Below the pieces are notes generated by a model, which was not told the origin of the DNA, did no database searches, and saw only the letters and a program-made list of their open reading frames with translations. Positions 38,467-49,040 of a DNA stretch of 64,000 nt are shown here, in pieces; the first letter of the stretch is position 1, and the number at the start of each line of letters is the position of its first letter. Origin of the DNA: Mactromeris polynyma (lineage: Eukaryota; Mollusca; Bivalvia; Venerida; Mactridae); NCBI GenBank assembly GCA_032209605.1, contig JASFXZ010000008.1:2418001-2482000 (forward strand). Direction: 5' to 3'. The position numbers and the translations under genes are program-made.

Positions 38467-38674
38467 AACTAATATAAGATTCGTCCAATAAGTGAATAAA
38501 TGCTTTCTACATATGTGAATATTAACCTAAAACAAATACGATTTTACTATCATGAATATATAATAATTAAATGACGTGTATGACATTAGTTGTTAGCAAT
38601 ATAGGTCATACAACTAACCGGCTGTTCTTGGTGAATGTTTCATATTGACCTTGTGTTTATGAATATTAATGTTT

Positions 38675-38730
38675 CAGTGCAGGGACATTCATTACTATAC
38701 ACAGTGCAGGGACATTCATTACTATACACA
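38675..38730. repeat. Direct duplication, 27 bp x 2
   Basis: CAGTGCAGGGACATTCATTA occurs at 38675 and 38702 and continues identically to ACTATACA. Confidence 0.92.
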
Positions 38731-39440
38731 GTCATGTAAATATTCCCAATGTAAATACAGAGCTAGTTGTAGTATTGTACGAATAGTGAGTTAACGAAAT
38801 GTTTGAGATTTTAGAACAAAGTGAACATATATATTATATTAGATCAACGTGATATACTTTTCATAAACATTATGAACATTTTGGCCGTTTTTTGACACAT
38901 ATGTACCAAGCAGCAAATATGATTTTGATGTAGATATATTCAGGTAGCATTTATTATAATTAGGTGACAATATGCTATAATTTTGAAAGATAGTAAAATA
39001 ACTGTTGTTCAGTTACGATGTGACATTCATTGAGTCGAGACAATATTTACTAAAACAAAACATTTCAACACGTACGAGATTATCACAGAATTATAATATA
39101 ACATTTTATGAAGGTGAAGGACGTGACTTTTATTCGAACTTTGTAAAGTTTACATGTTTGTCATTAAAGTTAACGCTTATGACAATAGTAAACAATAAGA
39201 CATGTTAACAGTGTGTGGAAAGATTGGATCCAGAAGGCGTCGTGACGTCACTATACTTCCTACGCAGATCAAAGTTCGCGCTTTCAGCATATTTTCACAT
39301 ATTTACCCTTTGCGAACTTTATGTTTTTTGGCGTTTTAAGCACAACGAACATTCATCCCCATTGGTACAGTTCTTTATTTTTATGAACATGAACAACCAA
39401 CCGTTTTATATCAATATGTGAGTCTGTTTTATGTGATTAG
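38731..39440. other. Unannotated AT-rich sequence
   Basis: Two plus-strand frames (67 and 68 codons at 39005-39421) lie end to end but are not recognisable and look random. Confidence 0.45.
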
Positions 39441-39785
39441 TTATGTATACAATATGAGGGTGGCCCCTTTATGACTATTATTGCTGACTTTCTTGACTTG
39501 TTCCGGGATGTATTCCATCCTTTAAAAAATCCCCCCGTGTTGTCCCCCTATAGTCCTTAGTTATTTAAGGACAGCCATACAATTCCTTGCACCCCTATTC
39601 TCATACTTATTTACCCTTGCACCTCCTCAGTGCCTAATGTTTTGTAGATTGTTTTGTTTTCGTGGGTCTGTGAGGGGAGGCATTGTCTTATGTATGTAGC
39701 GTTCCTTGTAACAAGTTAGTCTCTAGTACATATACACTTATTCAATGTATTAATCTCTCTTTCGTTATGCTTCACATCAAGAGTC
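39441..39785 (+). mobile_element. Dispersed repeat of unknown class (LINE 3' region or similar), copy 1
   Basis: The part GAGGGGAGGCATTGTCTTATG through TAGCGTTCC(T)TGTAAC (about 39670-39720) matches 41300-41350 closely. A shorter part also matches the minus strand at 55635-55665. The left part (39441-39660) is pyrimidine-rich and has no other copy here. No coding frame. Confidence 0.45.
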
Positions 39786-39811
39786 AGGGACGAAGATTTT
39801 GTAAAATCTAA

Positions 39812-40355
39812 CACAGTTTCAATGTCCATGCATCTTGTAATACAGTGGAAATGTCAAAGAAGCTTGTTATACAGTGGAATTGTCAAGGTATCTTGTAATA
39901 CAGTGGAAATGTCAAGGTATCTTGTAATTCAGTGGAACTGTCAAGGTATCTTGTAATATAGTGGAAATATAAAGGTATCTTGTAATATAGTGGAAATGTC
40001 AAGGTATCGTGTAATATAGTGGAAATGTCAAGGTATCTTGTAATGCTGTGGAAATGTCAAGGTATCTTGTAATATAGTGGAAATGTCAAGGTATCTTGTA
40101 ATATAGTGGAAATGTCAAGATATCTTGTAATGCAGTGGAAATTTCAAGGTATCTTGTAATGCAGTGGAAATGTCAAGGTATCTTGTAATGCAGTGGAAAT
40201 GTCAAGGTATCTTGTAATGCAGTGGAAATGTCAAGGTATCGTGTACTATAGTGGAAATGGCAAGGTATCTTGTAATACAGTTGAAATGTCAAGGTATCGT
40301 GTAATACAGTGGAAATGTAAAGGTATCTTGTAATACAGTTGAAATATCAGGGTAT
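39812..40355. repeat. Tandem array, 29 bp unit, about 18 copies
   Basis: The unit is TCTTGTAATACAGTGGAAATGTCAAGGTA. AATACAG, AATATAG and AATGCAG subtypes cluster. More decayed relatives (CATCTAATACAGCTTTAG, CATCTAGTACAG) continue to about 40440. Confidence 0.95.
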
Positions 40356-40440
40356 ATTTTAATATTGTTAAATTGTGGATCTAACATCTAATACAGCTTT
40401 AGTATCAGGATAACATCTAGTACAGTTATCGTGTCTAGAT

Positions 40441-41284
40441 AACTTCTTATAAAGAATAGCATCGAGCTAACATATAATACATTTTACTATATCGATGTAA
40501 CGTACACATAATTACGATGTTATAAAGGCATTATGTCTAAAAATAAACACAAGATTTGATATTTGTGGATCAAACTCCATTCTAGATTAGATTTACTTTT
40601 TAAGAGTTACATGCACTTTAATAATAAGTGACTCATTCTCTGAGAGTTTTGGTCCAAATGACATATGTTTGTTTACACAGACAGAAAAATTACATTGTTA
40701 GATCATCAGGGAAACATGAGATAAGTTTAAATTAAGCAGAGATACTTTGCTGAGATAATTTCCTCAATATTAAGTGAAATGTGTTTCGTCATTGTGCAAA
40801 AAATCGAAAACATATTTCACTCTCAATCATACCTGACACGCGTTTATGTTGAAGCAAAAACTCGCAAAATCTTGACGGATAATTGAAAAGTGACAGACAT
40901 TGAAATTATGTCAATTCATTCAAGTAATATCTATATTTGTTCAGTCATTTAGAGACATGGCGGCCACCAGATTCAAGTCTTACTCGTCCTACGTAAGCTA
41001 ATAAGGCACATGTCAAACTTTTAGCACTTATATAACAAGTACATGCAACTGACAGAAGTCTTCAGACAACACTACACAGTGTCGCGCTGGTAAATATGAA
41101 AAGAAATCATTGTATGCTCCGTGAAACAACATGAATAAGAACAACATTGAGAAGAACGCTGGTCTTAGTTGAAACGTCTCGTCTGGTTATCAAGTTAAAA
41201 TATGGGAGAACATTCAGAACAAACTAAAAAATGTATCCTGGCAATATGGTTGTAGCGAAACGCTTGAACAATTCATTGTGCAAG
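40441..41284. other. Unannotated AT-rich sequence
   Basis: Nothing recognised. Confidence 0.5.
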
Positions 41285-41375
41285 GCGGGCAAGACGTCTG
41301 TGTGGGGAGGCACTGTCTTATGTATGTGGCGTTCCCTGTAGCAACTTATTCTCTCTTTTTGATTATGTTGCAATA
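41285..41375 (+). mobile_element. Dispersed repeat, copy 2 of the 39441 family
   Basis: TGTGGGGAGGCACTGTCTTATG, then TATGTGGCGTTCCCTGTAGCAA, match 39670-39720 with a few differences, and TTATTCTCTCTTT matches the minus strand at 55620-55640. Confidence 0.45.
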
Positions 41376-41460
41376 TCTACCAACAATGGACAGTGGTATT
41401 GACGACTGACTGTACGTGGCTTAGACACTTAACCACACAACCTCGCCATATATAATACAT
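41376..41460 (-). mobile_element. Possible decayed tRNA-derived SINE head
   Basis: The minus strand has GGTTGTGTGGTTAAGTGTC, resembling a Ser/Leu-type A-box, and GTCGTCAATACCACTG where a B-box would be expected. The second box is degraded. Confidence 0.3.
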
Positions 41461-41760
41461 ACATACGTATCTAGTGTCTTTAATTATATTTTCAGAACAA
41501 TATTTCACCGTTGTTAGAATTTGTAATCTGATCTGGATAACGATGTATGTATAATATAATATATTGCAGATGTACATGTAGGTCTTGGCATTATATACAT
41601 GTGTACACAGTTTGCTCTTAGATCTTTGAAGACTGGAGTACAAAAAACCTTTATAATGACAATTAATCACATGTACACGGCTATTACTATTCAATAGAAT
41701 GCTGTGAAATGTGTGCCAACTGTTTCCTAGAGGATTGATATTGTTCAATTAAAGCTGTTA

Positions 41761-42018
41761 TTGTGTGAACTCAAGTAGCCGCTTGGTGCTCATGTCATGT
41801 ACATGTGTATATTGTGTGAACTCAAGTAGCCGCTTGGTGCTCATGTCATGTACATGTGTATATTGTGTGAACTCAAGTAGCCGCTTGGTGCTCATGTCAT
41901 GTACATGTGTATATTGTGTGAACTCAAGTAGCCGCTTGGTGCTCATGTCATGTACATGTGTATATTGTGTGAACTCAAGTAGCCGCTTGGTGCTCATGTC
42001 ATGTACATGTGTATATTG
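41761..42018. repeat. Tandem array, 51 bp unit, 5 essentially identical copies
   Basis: TTGTGTGAACTCAAGTAGCC starts at 41761, 41812, 41863, 41914 and 41965. I see no differences between copies, so the array is recent or strongly homogenised. Each unit has ATGTACAT and CATGTCATG near-palindromes. Confidence 0.96.
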
Positions 42019-42175
42019 TTTTCGGAACTATTTCAGAACAACTATTTTTTTCATTACTATACTTTACTTATTTGCTATTATGTTTGTACTTTGACAATAT
42101 ATTGTACATATATTTTATGGATGAGGAGCTTTGCTCAAATCCAAAATAAAATTTCTGTTCTGTTCTGTTCTGTTT
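42019..42175 (+). mobile_element. 3' end of a LINE-like retrotransposon with TTCTG tail
   Basis: Non-coding AT-rich sequence leads to GGATGAGGAGCTTTGCTCAAA, then CCAAAATAAAATTTCTG and a (TTCTG)n tail at about 42150-42170. CCAAAATAAA before a pentamer tail is shared with 17540-17580. This is a typical non-LTR 3' end, without its reverse-transcriptase part. Confidence 0.5.
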
Positions 42176-45100
42176 ATACTTTGTCCGAATTTCTACTCCA
42201 GACTCAAAACGGGTTATTGTAAGATTTGTATAATACACATACATTAGGGGTAAATTGGTACCTTAATGTGTTTCAAATACTGTTTTAATCTACTTTTAAC
42301 AAATTTTGCCGACATCGGAATACACTGATTTTATCGTGATGTTTATCAGAAGTCTAAGAAATTCCGATTTTGTGTATCATTCAAATTGTGATTATATTCA
42401 ATCTGTGTACACAGAACGCAAGCCATCCAAACTATATACATTTATACATTTATGAGTTATTACCTCAATTAGATAGTCCGCGTTTTTTATTCTGAAATAT
42501 TCGTGTTTAACATGAACACTATATCTTCATTCATTTTACATTCGGATTTAAACAAAAAACAAGAATAAATCATTGGTATTTATCTATGATAAATCTATTC
42601 TCAAGTGTGCATACATCATTTCGTCTGCTTCATCCTTGGAACGTCTTCCTAACAAACAATATACCAGTGATGTATAAGACACAAATTGATAATTGTAGGA
42701 CAAGATTCCTTCTTCGTGAAGATATTTATACAAATGTTAATTCAAATTGGTCACTCGAATTATAATATAATTACAATTTCATTATATTTGAGTATTGTGT
42801 GAACTAGATATTTTAAGCATTCATAAAGTTTAAAAAAAGTTCTGAACTTTTACCCCGATAACGTACATGTACTAGTATCTTGATCATAGATAGATAGTTT
42901 ATTTGATTATTGAACACCGAAAATAGTTTTTTACAAAACAGCAATAATCATTATTACAATAACAAGCAGCGTGACAAATGGCGAGAAAGGTCAGAACTAC
43001 ATTTCTTGTCAAATAAATTCGGTTATATTAATAAGAATAAATTAAAGAAAATTAATAAATAGAATCATTATCATTTTATTATCTACACGGAACTAGATGT
43101 AATGCTGTAAATAACCAGCAACAGCTTACATCTGGATTCCTACAAATCAACATAGACTGTTAGTGACATGTCAATTATCGTGTACGGTTAGAAAGATAGT
43201 GATAATCTTACATTTCAGACAATTTCAATTTATTTTATCATCCCCGCCTGCAAAACAACGCATAGCTTGAGTTCATGAAGAATATATAATAAATTTGTCG
43301 TCTTAAGTATAGTCTATAAAATAGTTGGCAACCTATCAATTAAAATAATTATAATTTTAACAGACGGCGTGAATAAATTGAATGAAACTAAATGACAAAT
43401 GATAGGTTTAGACACTGACGTATTGCTTCAATGCTGGCATCCATAATCTTGTGTGCAAGTTTTTTATTGTAAAACCTAAATGTCTTATTTAAGATAGCGA
43501 GTTTTCATTGTATAAAATTTGCATGTAATTTATACGGGACAGGAAACAAAACGGATTTGAATATGACAATCGAACTTGCATTTAGATTTCATTAGTCAGT
43601 CATTAAAAGTTGAGACGCACAGAGACATTTGATCGTACATTGAGCCACGGTAAGACGTCTGATGAGTGGTCTATTCTGTTTGACAGGGAATGGAAAAACT
43701 TAGTTTCACCAGGAATTGTATACATTCTAAAGCTTGTCGATCAACGTGGTTAGTGAAAAACAATATACAATATATCCAACAACACATTGACACTTTATGT
43801 CTGATGTTCTCGTTTTGAATCAAGATTGTCTTTCAAAATCAAACCCCGTTATGAATATAATTCATTATTATGATCAGATGATTTGAAAATATCTGGTAGG
43901 TTACGGAAATAGTTAATTTTATTTTATCAAACTATTATTAAAATTTGCAGTTATGGTCTGTAAAATGCATGCAGTCGTCTGTAAATATTATTATTTTATT
44001 AATAAAAACCTCTATCTTTCAAAATGCATAGATAAACCCATTATATAGAAATAAAACGAAATCGAATCAAATAACAAAAGACTTGAGCAAGATACTGTTG
44101 AAAGAAATATATGTATATTATTTTTTGTGAATTTATGTATTAACAAAATAGTTGTCTTTCCATCCAGAAATATTAGCTAATGTGTGAAGTACAAACAGAC
44201 TGTGGTGCTCGCAACATTCCTATAAATAGAAGTCTACATGTATCCTGATTTAAAATATACTCGAATTGGTTCCAATAAAATGCTCTTATGTGGTTCAACT
44301 CTAAATGTGATTCATATGTCATTAATGCAGATGAAATAGCAGAATGAAAACGAGGTTTTTTATAGGCATTTACTCAGAGATATTTTTGGACCAACAAAAT
44401 AGTTCCATTGTCAAATTTCATCATTTTCAAAGAACCTCACCAATTGTTCAGAATATGGACCATGTAGCAGTGTCATGAAAATATAAGGAAAAGCGTCACC
44501 GTTACATTCCAAACGCACCCTTTGATCTTATTTCCGTACCTTTGTACGCATTGTTACACCTATCATTCAACAGGTGATACATTTCAATTGATAAAATCGC
44601 GTTTTTCATTAAATATTTATATGAATTATTTGAAAAACCACAATCGACAATCAATAATAATTTACGTAAGAAAACTTGTTAAATGTAAACTAGAAATTGC
44701 ATAAGTTGATACATTAAAAGTTTATTTAAGTGAATGACATATTGTAACCATATTTATCTGAATGGGTAACGCGAAGACGCGCAAACTAAATACTTACATT
44801 TGTGTACATAAAATTTGTTTTTATTATACAAATTAAATTGTATATACTTGCGTGAACTTGTGGCAAAGTATTAGTGCTATATTGCAACTAACGTAAATAA
44901 TTGCATCAGATTTCACAACAATAAATATTTAAGGACACGAGCTACGTACCGTGTGGTTTCCTTAGAAGTTTAGTTTTTCCATCAATTTGATATTATATTT
45001 AATGTTACATACACATTTGTAGAGTATTAATACTAATACATTTAGATCTATGTTTTATCTTGAGAAAATTCAGAATTGTTATTAAACATTAGCTAATGTG

Positions 45101-46613
45101 TCTCGCACGAGAAATCCTGTGTGTTTTCGAGCGCACTATGCACGGGGGTTGAAATCCACGTGCCATTTAATTCAATTCTTCTTTCAACTTGATGTTATTA
45201 CGCACTAAAAAACGCAGCCTGATGTCAGCAATAAAGATAAGAGAAATAGTTCCGGAAGGTTGCATTAGATGGCACGATTGTCTCACATTTTGTCAGTATA
45301 ATTACCACAAAATATTTTCTTTCATTTTCTCAGACAAATTACATACGTGGTGGGCATATCAACAACTAGCGGTTCCACTGTTTGACAAAATAATCACTGA
45401 AAAACATGAAACAATGCCTCGGAATTTTTGCTAATTTTCGCTTCACTTTTTAACATTTTTGTTGGATTTTGAATTAAACCCGACGACTTTCGATTAGTTG
45501 ATGCAAAAATGTGTCAAGCTAATTAATTACAAATGTTAAAATGATTTAAAATAACAACATAATTATCAGAAATGTTTCAAGGTTTTTTGTATCATATATT
45601 ACAATAACACTTTTATTTCCATGGTAACTTTGCTTATTAATATAGATCAGAAACTCGTCATCTTGTAGAATGATGGACAACATGTATGATTGATCACATT
45701 CAGAAATATAACTCGCATTTCATTTACTTAAAACATCTATCCGTTATATTTTATTGCCAGCTGTAATGAGCGACATAGAACTATGTGGCCGTTTATGTCT
45801 CATATACATATATACATGTATTCAGTCAGTTAGACGAATTGTTAAACGATACTATAGTCATGGTTATAGAAATCTCTATGCGAAAATATCAGCCAACATA
45901 TATTTGTTTTAAAATATAGCAACTTTATGGTTTTGTAAAATTAAAGAAGTTATTCCAACAAGCGATGACAAATATTATTAATGAACGTGTATTAACGATA
46001 CCACGTGACCCTGTGATGCTGAATCCCTAAGGACCCTAATTGTTTTAACATATGAGGAAAACAATGACGGTCTGATGGTCCTAAGATAACTCGCATTCTC
46101 TATGTTGCGAAAACATAATATAATTATTTATGATAATATTTCGTAAATTTTGTTCAAGAAATTATATGAATGCTGCATTTTGTATAAATTGGTTTAGCTA
46201 ATGTTTTATTGTAAACTAGTCAAATGTTTGCATCTGAAATGTTTTAACGATAATTTAAAAACATGTAGGCCCCTATAGGCCAAGTACTCTGTCTCTAAAT
46301 AATGTTACATGTTATTCACTATCATTTTAAGTTTAAATTTACTTATTTTCATACCCAGAATAACCAGAAAATCTAGAATATTTCTAGTATTCGACTAGTG
46401 ACACATTTTAATAATGTGAATTTACTATAAACGTGTTAATTAAATCATTAAATGTAATTAAATGAATAAAATAAATTTCTTGAGCATAAAACTAAAAGCA
46501 TACGCGAAACAGAAATATTTTCTTACAGCGAGATTACGACCATTTTAAAATGCCACAATAGACAAGGACACTGGACGAAAACTGTCCACAATTTATTGTA
46601 TAAATTCACTTAC
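42176..46613. other. Unannotated AT-rich intron sequence
   Basis: About 4.4 kb of unique-looking AT-rich sequence, the longest array-free stretch in Wnt intron 1. No exon or RNA gene recognised. A slightly CpG-enriched patch lies at 45105-45165. Its low repeat load next to exon 1 could reflect regulatory constraint; that is inference. Confidence 0.4.
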
Positions 46614-46705
46614 ATCCATGTAGCGTCAACAACAGAAGAGAAAGTTAATCCCCATATTATAGAAACAAAAATCCACTGGCATGTACCGCATCGTTCTCCC
46701 CCCAT
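46614..46705 (-). CDS. Wnt16: Wnt ligand, coding part of exon 1 (start codon and signal peptide)
   Basis: This exon encodes 30 complete codons plus two bases. It begins MGGERCGTCQ, continues with a hydrophobic core (about residues 11-27, WIFVSIIWGL then TFSSVV) and ends D-A-T-W plus a split codon. Wnt proteins are secreted lipid-modified ligands for Frizzled receptors, so a signal peptide is expected; V-D-A before T-W (residues 26-28) is a good cleavage site. The ATG has A at -3 and G at +4, and an in-frame TAA lies six codons upstream (46721-46723). The donor reads AT|GTAAGT. Joined to the exon at 27515-27762, the split codon becomes ATG (Met) and the junction reads W-M-Y-L-G-V, matching the W-M/L-x-L-G start of mature Wnt16 and Wnt4. 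The frame, phase and motif agreement across 18.9 kb is strong, though no transcript was available. A CAG just before the ATG could be a splice acceptor, so a non-coding exon may precede it. Confidence 0.82.
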
Positions 46706-46849
46706 TCTGAATGAAATACATTACACTATAAAGACACTATATGTAAATTCACTGATTCCACAATTTTTTTTGTAAATATTTGCTTATTTATTTTTTCACA
46801 TTTCATCAAAGCGTTAACTGACTATATGACTGTCATCTATCCTGCTTTG

Positions 46850-47330
46850 TATCACAAGCAATGAACTGAAGAGCGTTCCGAAATAACTATTCGTTATCAT
46901 CTACTTTTGGATGTATCCGTGCAGAAAACGAGGGCCATTTACTCGACTAATCCCACAACGATACACTTGATTGGCGTAAATGTTTAACACATATCCTAAC
47001 CAGTTCGTTTCGGCTGTATTCATTGGCTATTTTTTCACGATGTAAAATTTTCACAATTTGGCGTCAAATTAAAATTCGGCTCTTGAAAGCAGATATTTAA
47101 ATGTTAATTGATAATAAAAGAAAATTGCGGGCAAAGAACGTTCATCCAAGCGATTTATTTCCAAGCTTCGAAATTAACACTTCGCGCCTAGGAGACAATA
47201 TTAACAAGAATTCGCGACCAAAATCCAACGCCGAGTTTTACTCGCATGCAGAAATTGTCGACATGTCTGCGTTCCTCATTCAGAAGGGAAAAACTCCACT
47301 TCTTGATCAATGAAAGGTAGGATTCACTCA
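46850..47330 (-). promoter_or_regulatory. CpG-rich stretch upstream of Wnt exon 1, candidate promoter or 5' exon
   Basis: Between 47101 and 47280 there are 13 CpGs, including two CGCG, in a neighbourhood that is mostly CpG-poor and AT-rich. The stretch around 46990-47080 is also CpG-rich and contains ATTGGCT, an inverted CCAAT box. It begins about 150 bp upstream of the Wnt start codon. The plus strand has an open frame of 70 codons at 47101-47313, ending just before a GTAGGA that could be a donor; it has no recognisable homology, so I do not call it a gene. Promoter function is inferred from position and composition only. Confidence 0.4.
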
Positions 47331-48749
47331 GCTATTTGTGATATTTTTACCTTTTCAAAGAGATTTTTTACAAGGCTCTCGTCAAACCTAGAGAAATACA
47401 TCCAATTCTTAATCGCATTTATTTTTTCCGGTTAACGTAGCAGATAAAATACATGTAATGATCGCAGTCTACAGTCCAGGACCCCTAGGGCGTAATGAGT
47501 TTTCCTTCAATGCGTTGTGAAGTAGTAAATAGTACGGTAATATATTAAATAGGATTTAATAAAATACCATCCAAAATATTCGACACTGACACCGTTAATT
47601 TATTTTTAAAATTCAGATGAGGGATATAAAGTCATGCATCTAGAAGTCTTTGAAGTCGGTTGGAGTGTTTTGTCTATTTTTGAGAATCGAAGGGGAAAAT
47701 GATATTCGGGTAAAACTTTTGAATGAACACTAGTGGTTTCCTATATATATGTTATGACCCATCTCGAATTTCATGCTTCGCCACATTTGGAGACACAGTT
47801 TCTATATCCGAAAGTATATTAAATATCTACGTTTTTGTTGTTCGAAACTGAACCACCTTGCACCAAACTGCTTTTTAATTACTGATTTAAATCAATTTTG
47901 AAATATATAGCAAACGCATTTGTACAAAACACACGACCAAGGGTCACTTAGTATAAATAAATTTTGGGGCAGATTCATATTGCAGCAGACGACATATAAA
48001 ACACTGAACCAGTCAATTATATTATTTCGAACGTTTTAAAGAAACCAGTCGGATTTCAGCAAGTATAGCTGTAAGTAAATGGTATGAATACCTTGAGAGA
48101 ATGTATTATATTTTTATATTTGATTGAAACACAAATGAACATCTGAATAATTTATGAAGACATGTTTGTAATGTTCGTTTTGTCATACGTTCAAACAAGA
48201 CCACACACGGGATTTAACTGGTTTGACTGAAAACATGAAAGGGAATTAAATACTAATTAACATCCCGTTTGTTGACAGAGAAAAACGCAAGTGTTCAAAA
48301 GAGAATGTTACAGACCGTTGTTTACTTAAACGTACATACTAACGTTTTGTTAAAACATTTTACATGTTCTCTGTGAATGAGGTGGAAGCCTTTTGAAGCG
48401 CGGGTCATAATATAAATATTGCAAAAGAACTGGCATAGAAATGTAAATGTGTTATATTTTTACACGTGCTGGCTTTCTCCCACGATTGAGGAATGCTTTA
48501 AACAAGAACATTTTCTTTCTTGCGGACTGCACTTTTGTACCAATGTGCATTAAGAACTGGCGTAGTTACTTCTGCAAACGGTTTATAACATTAAAAGTAC
48601 ACATTTACTGGTCACAATGTTTGATTGTTGTTATTTGATTTCTTGTCCGTTGTTAAACAAACGTGAGAATGATCTCCAAACTAAAAACACGTGTTGTGTT
48701 TGAAATTTCTGAAGTTAACTTTATGGATTTATGCAACTCGTACTCAATA
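47331..48749. other. Unannotated AT-rich sequence upstream of Wnt
   Basis: No gene or array recognised. A 63-codon plus-strand frame at 48447-48638 has no recognisable features. Confidence 0.45.
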
Positions 48750-48919
48750 CAGTAAAACCTCACGTCAAGCTCACCTCAATAATAAGACCACCTCAAAATG
48801 AGGAACACAATTTTCAAATCCATTTTTACTGTTTTGCTCTTTATTCCTCCTCAAAATTAAATCCACCTCAATAAGAAGTCCAGAGTCCTAAGGGTGGTCT
48901 TATTTTTGAGGTTTCACTG
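48750..48919 (+). mobile_element. Pogo/Tigger-like foldback MITE, copy 3
   Basis: It begins CAGTAAAACCTCACGTCAAG and ends GAGGTTTCACTG, flanked by TA on both sides, the expected target duplication. AATAATAAGACCACCTC and GGTGGTCTTATTTTTGAGG are inverted inside. Confidence 0.82.
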
Positions 48920-49040
48920 TATTCTGTATGTTCACCTGCTGAAACAAACAACACAACTATATACATGTATTCGACCGACATAAAAGTGGAGAAAGAAAAC
49001 AAGACTTGAGCATGGAGTCTGATCTCAAGTTTTATCACCA

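Larger units (their letters stand above)
27763..46613 (-). other. Wnt intron 1, 18.85 kb, repeat-rich
   Basis: The interval lies between the GTAAGT donor of exon 1 (46608-46613) and the TTTTAG acceptor of exon 2 (27763-27768). About 29 percent of it is tandem arrays (units of 38/33, 22, 75, 40, 49, about 56, 29 and 51 bp). It also holds two pogo-like MITE copies and several LINE or SINE-like fragments. No further exon was recognised inside it on either strand. Confidence 0.75.

Noticed and set aside
47101..47313. 70-codon frame with plausible protein composition and a possible donor after its stop
   Set aside because: No homology recognised and no second exon found. Kept only as part of the candidate Wnt promoter region.
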